Positions 1-10,647 of a stretch of DNA of 64,000 nucleotides are shown in pieces. Source of the DNA: Primula veris (lineage: Eukaryota > Streptophyta > Magnoliopsida > Ericales > Primulaceae); NCBI GenBank assembly GCA_963682055.1, contig OY821740.1, positions 10,812,814 to 10,876,813 on the forward strand, read 5' to 3'. The translations under genes and the position numbers were made by a program. Each line of letters starts with the position of its first letter. Within the stretch, counting starts at the first letter, position 1. The notes under the pieces were generated by a model. The model searched no databases. It saw nothing but the letters and a program-made list of their open reading frames with translations, and was not told the DNA's origin.

Positions 1-2720
1 TTTGAATTTTTAAGCTGATTATTAGTGAAGCTCATTTCGGTTTATTAGTTGTTACCATGTTTTCACTAGTGGGTCTTGTTTGGCTTCTTTTTTTAAGCTA
101 ACTAGTCATTTTTAAGCTAACTAAGGATAAGAAAATTAATGTTTTTTTTAAAAAAAACTGGACAGGCAAATACTTTTTATATGATGGGTTTAAAACCTGC
201 AAACAAACAAGTTGGCTTTTAGTACAATTCTTTAGGAAAATTGAAGTTTGATAAAAATAATAATTGGTGGGTACATTAGGGAAATTGTTACTATTGTATG
301 ATTGACTTTATTAGCAACAAGTTGGTAAAGATGTTATGGGTGGTGGTTGCCTATATGAGATCTTAAAGCCAAGTTCATGCTTTTGTGTAATTGTAATTTG
401 TGTGAATTTTGGTTATTGCTTTTATTGCTAGCTTTTGCTTTTTCCCTATTAGAAGTATCTGGTTTTTGGTAAACCAAAAAGTAATTGTTTCTCAATGACC
501 ACTTCAGCTTTATGGGTTCTTTTTTTTAGCAGGCCTAAAAGTTAACTCTGCCTTTATAACAGGTATCTAATTAAATGTACACTTTTGTCTTTTTAATTAA
601 ATGTACACTTTTGTCTTTTTCAGTTAAAACATGCACTTCTATCACATTTTAAACATTACTTACACAGCTTCTGAAAACAGCCCTAACAATCTTTAATATA
701 GTAAATGTTGTTATTTTGGTCTTGTAATGTCTGTTTAGCGTCGAGGCAAGTCTTTCTAGACATTATGTTTTCGGGAAATGTTGTTCTTTTGCCTATAGAC
801 ATTATCTGTGTTTCGTTTATATAAATATAAGTATAAAACCAAGAAAAAAGTTCTACTTTGATTAGGATTAGGCTTAATATCTTCTGGCACCAAAATAACC
901 CTTTTGCCTCCAGTTTGTTTATTGCTTTGGGTTGCTTTTTTGCATGTAATTGAGAGGTTTTCAATGATTCTTATTGAGAGATTGTTCATTTGAAATTTTG
1001 TGGTGGAAGATGGGTTATAGTAAAACAATGATGCATCTGGTAGACATATCATATTTACTCAGTGAATCGCAAATATTTTTACTTGGTATGAGTATGCTTT
1101 TATTTTTCTCATGCTTCCCACTAGAATATGGGTGTACTAAATTCCTAGCTTTGCCTAGGCCATGATATAACTGTTCTTTACGGGGTGTAAAGTTCAGAGC
1201 ACAACTATTATAGGATTACTCAATTATAGTTGCGTTAAGGTTTCAATTATTACTGCTTATTTAAATACAGGGATTTGTGCATCTTGAATATGTTAGATAT
1301 CAAGTATCTGGGCACGAGTTGTTAATAATGGTAACGTTGCATGTAGTTTTCTTCTTTCGATGCCTTACAATTTCAAGTCAATTTGATGTGTACCCCAAAA
1401 GGTAGATAGATATGCTGGTGGACTGTGACATAAATATAATGGAAAGAAAATATGAATGGTCTGGATTCCTGGAATATGTTTGTAAACCAATAGTCAGCTT
1501 TGTTTGCTTTTACCCTCTTGATGGGCGTTTTTAGGAAGAGTTGCTTGTGTGTTTCTGAATTTTTGTCTGTTCTTTGTCGCTACAGAAAATATGCGTTAGC
1601 ATGTTGATTTATAGTTAAATCTTCAGGTACGTTGTATCTATGTAAGGCATAACATAGTGTTCACAAAAGAGATTAATTTTTCTTAAGGAGTATTTAAGTT
1701 ACGAAGATAGTGGTCATTAGATACTTCGAGGATGTCTTAATGCCAATTCATAGGATCATATGACTGGTATCTTTCTGTGTCCACACGTGGTCTTTGAATT
1801 ACTTTTCATGCATGGCTAGGATTTCCTGCTCTGCAATACAAAAAAATTCAATTGTTTCATTGTTGTTCCTGGTATACTTTGTTTCTTCCTTCTATTTGTA
1901 CTTTGTCGGAGTAAATATTTATATTGTAATTTGTGAAAATTTATATTTACAGAAACTAACGTTTAGTAAAAAAAAGTAGGTGACATTAAACATAAGCATA
2001 TTCAGAAACACCATTTTCTCTTTAACGTCTGTTTGTCGTGTTTTTTTGCGTTAAAAGGGTTTTTTTTTTTTGTTAAGCCTAATGATTGATTTTCTTTGGA
2101 AAACTAGGATAATTTGACTCGTTTTCCAATTTCTTTGAATTTTCTTCTACTACTACTACAATAGGTTCAGAGAAGTAAGTTTGATAAGTGTGACAGTGTT
2201 AGGTTTAGGTTTGGTCAGTATGAGAGTTCTTATTTGTCAAGAAGAGCGTGATAATGTCCTTGAACATTTGCACGTGACATCATAGAACATAAATCTTCTG
2301 TTACTATAAGTTCATAGTAGGTATGGAAGAGACATATAGGTTGTGATTAGGTGAGCATCTATATTTGGCATGCAATATGTTTCTGTGACCATCTATGTCG
2401 ATTCAGGAAGATACTTTTTTATATGTAATTTGGATTCGTCTTCTCTTGGTATTACGTTTCCGGGACAATGACCAGAAAAAGAGTGAAAACTCGATCTTGG
2501 TTTTGGGATGACCAGGGACTCCATACTCTGTAGCTTAAGATTTTTAGTAAACTTTCTTCAACTTTTAATAAGAAAAATTTATACGTGGGATCCAGGATTC
2601 ATAATTAGATTAGACATACTTGTGCCCAAAGTTAAATAAGACCATTTACAAAAGCTCTTGAATTCGCATGTTTCTTCTCGAATATACTAAAAATACTTTT
2701 GGGCCACAAATACATTGCAG
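1..2720. other. Non-coding region upstream of the zinc-finger gene, probably including its 5'-UTR intron
   Basis: No convincing coding sequence on either strand; the open frames here are short, AT-rich and unlike known proteins. A good acceptor (pyrimidine-rich tract ending TTGCAG at 2715-2720) lies 10 bases before the ATG of the zinc-finger gene, so at least the right part is probably a 5'-UTR intron, as is common in this family. The matching donor and the first exon could not be placed; they may lie anywhere in this stretch or before the window. Confidence 0.5.
568..619. repeat. 26-bp direct repeat, two perfect copies
   Basis: Two adjacent identical 26-base units that begin TAATTAAATGTACAC occupy 568-593 and 594-619. 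This is a simple tandem duplication in non-coding DNA. Confidence 0.9.
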
Positions 2721-2730
2721 TTAATTGAAA

Positions 2731-3240
2731 ATGGAGCAAAACGAGACTGGATGCCAAGCTGCACCAGAAGGCCCATCCCTTTGTGCCAACAATTGTGGCT
2801 TCTTTGGAAGTGCAGCTACAATGAACCTTTGCTCAAAATGCTATAAAGGCGTGATGTTAAATGAAGAACAAGCTAAACTTGCAGCCACATCATTCGACAC
2901 CATAGTAAATGCTGTCAACAGGAAGGATCTTGCTCCTGCCATAGCTGTCCACGAACAAATCGCCATGTCATCGGATTCGGCGACTGTTCCTGCACAAGTA
3001 TCCGTCGTCACTACAATAGATGATAATAATGAGAATGTCAAAAAAGGCCCTAAACGATGTGGGGCATGTAATAAGCGTGTGGGTTTGACAGGTTTCGAGT
3101 GTCGGTGTGGAAATACTTATTGTGCGACACATCGTTACACGGAGAAACACGATTGCCAATTCGACTATCGTGCTGCTGGAAGGGACGCTATTGCAAAAGC
3201 TAATCCAGTTGTTAAGGCCGAGAAGCTCGATAAGATTTAA
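2731..3240 (+). CDS. A20/AN1 zinc-finger stress-associated protein (SAP)
   Basis: Intronless 169-aa protein. An N-terminal A20 finger has Cys18, Cys22, Cys34 and Cys37 (CANNCGFFG...LCSKCY). A C-terminal AN1 finger starts at Cys110 ([18 protein letters not shown]) and runs to about residue 150, followed by the usual [27 protein letters not shown] tail, here complete. The two-finger order and length match plant SAPs, which act in abiotic-stress responses; several bind ubiquitin or have ubiquitin-ligase activity. The start is the ATG at 2731, just after a likely 5'-UTR splice acceptor at 2719-2720; an upstream in-frame TTG is not needed. It is convergent with the LSM7 pseudogene, separated by the transposon-rich block at 3.5-7.1 kb. 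Which SAP paralogue it is cannot be told from sequence alone. Confidence 0.95.
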   Translation: MEQNETGCQAAPEGPSLCANNCGFFGSAATMNLCSKCYKGVMLNEEQAKLAATSFDTIVNAVNRKDLAPAIAVHEQIAMSSDSATVPAQVSVVTTIDDNNENVKKGPKRCGACNKRVGLTGFECRCGNTYCATHRYTEKHDCQFDYRAAGRDAIAKANPVVKAEKLDKI

Positions 3241-3534
3241 GATAACCTGCCATGTCATGGTGTTGTTTTCTTGTTCTATGGTATGCAATGCTTTAAGGTG
3301 TTTCTCTGAGAACTTTGAACTATTTGTTTGGTAATGATACATTTGCAGTGTGTTCGCGTTACTGCTATAGTTTTGTGGTGGTCGTGTTTGATTTATTTTC
3401 TTATCAATTATGTGCTAGTTTCTGTAACTATTTAGTATTGCAGGTCCTGAAGTACTTTCTCGAGGGTTACTCTTAAAGATCAATGTTCTATATGAACAGA
3501 AACCAAACCATCGTTTAAAAAGTCGTACAACTAA

Positions 3535-4112
3535 TCTCGTTTGGTTACAGTATTAGTAGTACTGGGACCACTAATACATGAGATTATGATGAGATAGCAA
3601 ATGAATGTGAGATTAATAATACATATATGAAATACTAATGAAGTGTTTGTTTGATTTTTATTGACGGTGTACTATTTTACAAATTTACCTAGCAAAGTAG
3701 CAACATACAATCAATCAGATAAATTATTTCGATAGTATATTCCATTATTTATAATTGAGACATACATCTTATTTTTTTAGTAAAATGTGCATCAAATTTG
3801 GGTTTTTTTTAAATATTATTGTTATAAATGTATTTATTTTTAAGATGTAATAAATTTGGTTGCTTTTTATTGATATGAAATCATGCTTCATGAATTAATT
3901 CAAGCATAATTTTTGGTCATTTTTAATAAATGGGTTGGACTATCTGTTATAACACACACCCTCCCCTAGTATTAGAAATACTCATATTTATGATCATTTC
4001 TAATCCCAACTCAATTGGTAATACATGTCTCATGTTGCAAACAAACATGTTATTTGTGGTCCCTAGATACAAGTAGTTCAATCCCAACGCAATCCTACCA
4101 CAAACAAACGAG
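3535..4112. mobile_element. Tourist-like (PIF/Harbinger) MITE, 578 bp
   Basis: The left end begins TCTCGTTTGGTTACAG and the right end, read in reverse, begins CTCGTTTGTTTGTGG; both are flanked by TAA (3532-3534 and 4113-4115), the target size and type expected for PIF/Harbinger elements. No coding capacity. Related termini occur at 60791-61230, and more loosely at 31483-31670. Confidence 0.6.
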
Positions 4113-4531
4113 TAAGTATACTAAAAAAAAAAACTAGCAGAGGCTCGACTCAGATATAAAATCTGGATGCTATTTTACGACCATGTTAATGTTTTTTTAC
4201 TATTCCTAAAAGCTCAAATTCTAAATGAACACAAGTTATACAACTAGGCTACAAAAGGTTCTACAAGTAGGAAACGTGAACTACAACTATTATTCTAAAC
4301 TAAATCCCACTAGCCTAAGAGCATTGGCACACTTTAACAATTTCCTCAAAACTAACGTATTTTATACATTTTAAGTAACCGTTTACATTTAAATAAAATT
4401 CTAGCTTTCTTATTAATTTGCTTATAATAACCCTACATTATTTTATTTTATTTTGTTTATTATCTTTTAATAATCATAACAATATTACAACCACAAAAAT
4501 ATGGATCCCATTATAGTTTATTACTATTATA

Positions 4532-4762
4532 CTCCCTTCGTCCCTAAACAAATATCACGAAAATAAATACAACTTTAACCATTAAAAATTTCATATCAAA
4601 ATTACCGAAATGAAAAAATTGAAAATTTCATCATATAGTTCTAACCATAAACTACGTGATTAACTTTTAAAATAATTTTTTTCGACAATCTAAATATGAA
4701 AAAATTATCGGTCAAAATTGTACGTATTTTCGTATAGGACATTTGTTTAGGGACGGAGGGAG
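4532..4762. mobile_element. Stowaway-type MITE, 231 bp
   Basis: Terminal inverted repeats CTCCCTTCGTCCCTAAACAAAT and its complement at the right end (ATTTGTTTAGGGACGGAGGGAG) are flanked by TA on both sides (4530-4531, 4763-4764). This is the standard plant Stowaway/Mariner signature. It is the same superfamily as 40019-40251. Confidence 0.95.
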
Positions 4763-5378
4763 TATTAATCTAAGGAATCATATGCATTCATGATATACGA
4801 GGTGAATTTTGTGTTTTCTTAAATTTAAGGAATTTATAAGTTTCATGATACATGTCACTGTTCATAGCATAGTAATCAAATTTTAGAAAAAAAGTATGTT
4901 TTGAGAAACCATATTAACATATTCTACGATTAGGAAACATTTTCTACAAAATAGGCTAAAATTATTCACAAAAAACCCAAAAGACAACTAGGCTAACAGT
5001 ATTATACAATAAGAAATATAAGTAATATAATTGCGCTCATATATGTACAACTACTGAAACAAGTTATACGAGTATGCTAGTTGAAAAAGAGTATGCTAAA
5101 AATGAGCAGAAAAAAATACAACTACATTAGAAAACATTCTATGAAGTAGCCAAACTTGTAATGAAAAAAAAAAAATACTAGTTGATTTTTGAATTAAGAG
5201 CTCCTCTCTACGTTTTTGCTCTGCCAATAAATCTCACTACAATTCTAAAAACTCTCAAAATGGTTTTTCGGTAGATTAGGGTGTTGTGGTGGCAACCCCT
5301 AGTGAAGACTTATTGCACTTGATCCACTGCGGGGGCAATTATGTCGAACTTAGGCCCGAGTTGCCACCCTTTGCTATT
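4763..5378. other. Non-coding spacer
   Basis: AT-rich sequence between the Stowaway MITE and the solo LTR. No gene, repeat or RNA feature could be supported. Confidence 0.6.
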
Positions 5379-5383
5379 TTTAT

Positions 5384-7109
5384 TGTGAAACCCGTAAATC
5401 ACATTATAAAAATTATTTAAAAATAGTATTATTTATATATATTATCGGGTTGATATTATGATTTATGAAGTTAAAACTGGTCGAAAATAATATGTCAGGG
5501 GTGAATATACTAATTAGTTATAACTATAGGTGCAAACAAATTAATTACACTCCCTAATTTAGATGCACGTTCAAATAATCAGATAAGTATTAGAGTCTTT
5601 TAGTTTTCAAAAACATAACTGACTAGAGAGAGAACAAGGGTGCAACAACTAATACGGGAAGGACGAAGGCAAAGAAAAACTTTATTTTGATCATCCTTAA
5701 GGTAACCATCTTTGGCTAGTATGTTATACTTTTAGTCTTAATTTTAGCATATTAACCTTGTTAATATACTCTAGGTTTTCATAATTTTTTTTACTATAAA
5801 ATACCGGATTCTATAGTTATTTATGGTTTTTAAATATAATTTCAAGTCAGTAGCTTATTGGTAGTAGAAAGAGCCCGAGTTGTGCGAATTCGGTCCAGGT
5901 GAGTGGTTTCTTACCTTACGTACACTTAAATTGTTTTTCGAGGTTAATTTGTAATTTATTTAAGTGGTGATCATTATTTTCCTATATGAAAGTATTATAA
6001 AATAGTTAAGTATACATTGTACACATATATTTTGAGTTACAGGAACCAAAGGATTTTATGATGTTCAAGTTTTATGATTTGGGTATATTTTTGAGTTGCT
6101 GATTAATAAATCAAAATAATTTGCTATGATTTGAATTTATGATTTTGATTGATTTTATTTTGGAGATGATACTTGAATGACTTAAAATCCAAGGAACAGG
6201 CCTCTTAAGTGGGGTGACTGCGGTGGCTAGGGGTGACTCTAGTTTTCTCAACAGTTTTGGAACAGGCCTCTTAAATGCGGTGACCTTAACTGGATCGTTT
6301 TAACAGAAAATCTTAGGTCGCCAACCTAAGTGACTTTTGAGTACGACAGTTGGATCCAACGGGTTTATTGCCCACAGAAATGAATTAATGGCAATGAATT
6401 TTACTACTACGTTCCCCTTCGTTTTGATGTGTATTTTTATGATGTACTGTATTTGATATGATAATGGCTAATAGATGTATAGGTTTTATTTCTGAATTAT
6501 ATGTTTAGCTATATATAATTTTTTTTTGTTTTTTTTTTGTTTGTAACTAAAGTAAATCCGTTTGATTTTATTTTTAAAACTGAAAATATTTAAAGGATGC
6601 ATTTTAGCGCCATATTTTTCTTACATAGTAAACTTCACCCCATTTCTTATAGGTATTTATTATCATTCACTAAGCTCGTTTGGCTTACCCTCTCAAATTT
6701 TAATCTTTTCAGGTTTGTGATTGAGCTATATGTCAGATTCGTTATGGACCGGACCTTGACCTCCTTTAGGCGTTTACATAGTATTTTATTGTTATTTTCA
6801 TTGGGATTCAGTTCTATTTCGGACGATCACAGTTATTTCTATTGTCGTATTCTAAATTATTTCTCAGAATGAGTCTTTTATTCTAAACCATGGGAATATT
6901 CATTGTTTTTCTGTGATATTAAATAAGAGTCTATGACTCAATGTTTTATTTATTTTTTTGAAGTTATTCTATGTTATATATTCTGCTGCTATGGTTTGAT
7001 ATCGTTTCTTTTCTAACTAAGTATCAATTGGCATGTTTGGGCTTACGTGTACCACGTACTTATAAGCGTGGTATTCGGCCGTGTCACTTACCTGTTTTGG
7101 GGTGTGACA
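5384..7109. mobile_element. Solo LTR of an LTR retrotransposon, 1726 bp
   Basis: The block starts TGTGAAACCCGTAAATCAC and ends TTTTGGGGTGTGACA, so it has TG...CA ends, and it is flanked by the perfect 5-bp duplication TTTAT (5379-5383 and 7110-7114). No gag, protease, reverse transcriptase or integrase reading frames are present and there is no second LTR, so this is best explained as a solo LTR left by recombination between two LTRs. The long LTR and GGTGTGACA end resemble Tekay/Del-type Ty3-gypsy elements; that lineage is an inference. The intact duplication suggests the insertion is not very old. Confidence 0.85.
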
Positions 7110-7379
7110 TTTATAATATTACCTTATACTTCACATAAATGGACCAGATTATAGGCTTGTTAAAAAAACTAAGCAATTGAAGTCCATCACCAACGTACAT
7201 TTCAAACACCATATGCTCCATATCACAAATTAACAGAAATTCTTCCCAGAGGCAATAAATATAATCAACAGATCATTTGGTTTTGGATTGCATCTAACAT
7301 AAAGGTCACTAAACAAGACAGCACATGAAACAATGAGGAACAGCCGATATTTAGAGAAGCAAAAACTGAAATTCAAAGC

Positions 7380-9593
7380 TAAGGCCCCGTTAGATTGGAT
7401 AAATGGATTTAAGATCTCATTGGTTCCATCAGTTTGTGAGACGACATCATCGCAGTTCCCGTACAGACCTGTAAATAAGATACACCACAACGTTAGGGAA
7501 ATGTATAGCAAAAACTACTAGGCATCTGAGTATCAAAATCAGGTATCTTAAGACATCATGTACTAGTAGGTAAAAGAAGCAAACGTTAAATATTTTAATT
7601 ATTTTTATTTCTGTGGAAGCATACAAACCTTTTTGTGATATAACCAAATTTACCAGAACTTCAGGGTTTTCATCAATCTGGTTCTGTTTAATTCACCCTA
7701 ATTAATCATTTTACCACAGCGATGAAGAGCTAAAATTCACTCTTACTCTACTATCTTGAAAACTAAATGGAAATATCTGATTACTTCGGGAACTATCCTT
7801 AAATGGAGCTTTAGAAGTTGAAACCCTGAGTTATCGAACTAATATTTTTATTGACAAAGTTGATACCAAACATAATTTCTAAATGTAAAGTATAATCAGA
7901 TCTGATGTTTAAATTGTTGACAAAAATTATATGGTCTTTAGTTAAGTTGTCAGGTTTGATCCCATAAACTAGTTTATAAACATAAAATTAAGACAAATTT
8001 CAATAGAACGGAAAAACAATTTTGGAACTTGTTTATAGCTATTTTCTGATAAAATATTTCAAGCAACAAGAGGATGACGGAGTGAAGAGGACGTAGGAAT
8101 AATCCAAGACGCCGGATCTGATTAAGTAGTCTTCAGCAGATCATCTTGATCTACAAGAGTTTAAAAGAAAAAAATCATCACTCTTTAAACTTGTATAATA
8201 CTGCTACATAACGAGTTTGCCTCAAATTGGTTGTAACACATTAAGGCTGATATATATCAACAGAAAGTAGCAAACTACAACCTAATCACAACCGACATAA
8301 CTTTACCTAATCTCAACCGATATAACTTTACCTAGATTTTCCGAAAATAGAACCCGTGGAGGCTTTTTATGAGCATTTGAAGGCATGTGATTTTTTTATT
8401 TATTTTTTTAACAGAGCATGTGACTAATAATATTCCGTCAACAACAATCTAGCATAGGTTATATGCTACTCAGTACTCACATATAAAGAAGAAGCTTGTA
8501 AAACCAGATGGTTTACAAGATTATATGGCGTAGGAAGTTCATGTTCCTCAAATCCTTCTAATGTGACTACTGGCTAAACTAAATTGGGCAGGGGGGAATG
8601 GAAAAAGAATGACGTGTAAGATTGGTGCGACACAGTCACAAGTTAGCAAATACTCCAGTGACCCGAGAGCCCAAGCTAATTGCTACATTAATACCGGTAC
8701 ATCAATATGGCTACATACAAAAAAGAAAACTTGATCACGTCTAGATTCCCTAGCAAAACATCAGAGAGCAAAAGCTCATCAAAATAAGATGCTTTCACAT
8801 CACCGTAGTCAGAGATTACTTGGTCCAAAATTATAATACATGTTTTCTTTTGGTACATAAAATTAGAGAATAACTATGTATACCTGATACCTCTAAGAAA
8901 CTCTGTGCCTTCATCCAGGACAAGGTTTAGTAAATGATCATATCCTTGCAATGCTCCTGTCACTAACATAGCAAATTAGACTCGTGTGAGTGAAAACCAT
9001 AAAAAGTCTATTGCCAGTTGCCACCGTTTTTAATTAAATACAAAAGAAGATTTTATTTCCAGGAAAATGTCTGTCATTTTTTCATTATTCACTAGTCTCA
9101 AATGTGGACTAAGATTTAAATTTCCATTCTCAGGTCTTTCCCTAATTTAATTTAACTAAGGAGATAATAGATATATATGTGTGTGTGTGTGTGTGTGTGA
9201 GCGTTCCTGGATCACCATGTCATCTTGATGTGAGGTAGCAGCCCAAGACATGTAGACCACTAACTCCATGATTTTATATGAATATATGTAATTTTTTGTA
9301 CGGTTTGGCCTACCACATTCATCAAGATGACATGGTGGTCAGGGCTCATTGAACATTTCTCGTGTATATGTATATGTATATGTATATGCTTGTAAACGTT
9401 GAATATATAACTTACTTGAACAAGGATACACAATAGCATATACTAGCATTCGTTTAGGCAAAGAAACTTAACATAAAAATGAAAAATTAAGTATTCTGAA
9501 GATTTTAGGTATACAATTATAAACCTTGTCTACCACCAGTGAGCTTGACTGGGACACCTTAGCCAAATCTAAGACCGTCTGCTTCCTGCCAGA
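7380..9593 (-). pseudogene. LSM7: Unprocessed LSM7 pseudogene (U6 snRNA-associated Sm-like protein)
   Basis: Four separated blocks on the minus strand match consecutive parts of LSm7, each beside splice-like sites, so it is a copy of the intron-containing gene. Block 1, 9525-9593: SGRKQTVLDLAK then, after a frame change, GVPVKLTGGRQ; about 13 bases (the FVDK region) are missing. Block 2, 8891-8963: TGALQGYDHLLNLVLDEGTEFLR. Block 3, about 8096-8150: DQDDLLKTT, then an in-frame TAA/frameshift, then NQIRRLGL. Block 4, about 7380-7468: VCTGTAMM, then a frameshift into TDGTNEILNPFIQ. The functional gene, part of the LSm2-8/LSm1-7 rings for U6 snRNA and mRNA decay, must lie elsewhere. An ATG exon upstream of block 1 was not found. 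Confidence 0.8.
9198..9348. mobile_element. Small MITE-like element with inverted ends
   Basis: TGAGC...CACCATGTCATCTTGATG at the left end is matched in inverted orientation by CATCAAGATGACATGGTGG...GCTCA at the right end, giving about 30-bp imperfect terminal repeats around a ~90-bp centre. Target duplication is unclear because the left end abuts a (TG)n run at about 9178-9199. It lies in intron space of the LSM7 pseudogene, between its first two recognisable blocks. Confidence 0.6.
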
Positions 9594-10407
9594 CTGGAAC
9601 AATAAAAAAATATTAAGAGAAAGAAGCAACATATAAAAAGAAGTGCTATTAAGCAAATTAAGGTGCCTAGAAGCCATGATTCTAAACTTATCATTCTGTT
9701 ACTCTTGTATGCTTTAGTTGAACTTTAATAGACATTTTGCAGAGTAAGAAATTTTGTAATAATTTTCAAATATAATGTGTACAATCTCAATGGGTCATAG
9801 GTATACATACGCCTTTGTCCATAACATACTTAGAGCACCACAAGATAAAATAGTCATTTAATGCACACAATTCCCGTGATGGTGGATAAGGGAACAATCA
9901 CATTAACCATGTACGGTAGTACCCTACATTAGGCACAAAAGGTCGAATATAGAAACCAAGGGAAGAAAAGAAACTTGTAGCACAAATGCGAGTAAAAAGA
10001 GTAACAATCCATATGCTAGAGCTACTAGATACGAGCGGAGCATTACCGCAACAAGAAAGTGCATCTCAATCATCCCATTGTAATCATTTAATATTTCCAC
10101 TGAATTTGAGGCACTAGAAATTGATGAAGTAAGAGAGCCGTGCTACATATCAGCTCTTGGCTTCAGATCGAGGAGCATGAAGCTGACAGGACTTGAAACT
10201 GTCATAGGACCAAAACGGTTTGAAGCATTTAGCCTACTATTATTACAAAGAAATATATGTTAAAACTAAATATTTCATCCTTAGATCAAGGTGTGTGCAA
10301 TCATGTCAAACCAAGCAAACTGTATCAATATAGTAAAATTTGTTGTGCTAACACTAAAAAGAACACCCATTCAAAGTAACCCATGTGACAGGAAAACAAT
10401 ATTACCT
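9594..10407. other. Non-coding spacer between LSM7 pseudogene and PPR gene
   Basis: No supported gene. Any first exon and promoter of the LSM7 copy would have been here, but nothing recognisable remains. Confidence 0.5.
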
Positions 10408-10465
10408 CTATTGGGGTAACAAGTGTTCGGGAGTTTTTTTCTTCAGCAACTTCTTGTCTCTAATA

Positions 10466-10647
10466 GAGGGCCAGCCTTGGCGCAACGGTAAACATGTTGT
10501 CATGTGACCTGGAGGTCACGGGTATGAGTCGTGTAAGCAGCCTCTTGCAGAAATGCAAGGGAAGGCTGTCTAGATTAAGCTTAAAGTGGCCCGACCCCTG
10601 CCCGGACCTTGCGCATAGCAGGAGCTTTACCACCGGGTTTGCCCTTT
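10466..10647 (+). mobile_element. Au-type tRNA-derived SINE, 182 bp, inside the PPR gene's 3' end
   Basis: The + strand carries GGCGCAACGGT (A-box-like), GGTCACGGGTATGAGTC (B-box region), CCTCTTGCAGAAATGCA and the end CACCGGGTTTGCCCTTT, which match the Au SINE family as I know it. It is flanked by an 18-bp target duplication, AACTTCTTGTCTCTAATA at 10448-10465 and AACTTCTTATCTCTAATA at 10648-10665, one mismatch apart. It lies antisense to the PPR gene and supplies that gene's current stop codon. Confidence 0.93.

Noticed and set aside
5850..5930. tRNA-like words (TAGCTTATTGGTAGTAG, GAATTCGGTCC) inside the solo LTR
   Set aside because: They do not form a cloverleaf and lie within the LTR, so neither a tRNA gene nor a nested SINE can be supported.
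7230..7647. Open frames on both strands around 7.2-7.6 kb
   Set aside because: They overlap the last LSM7 pseudogene block in wrong frames; the similarity is to LSm7 only after frame changes, so none is a separate gene.
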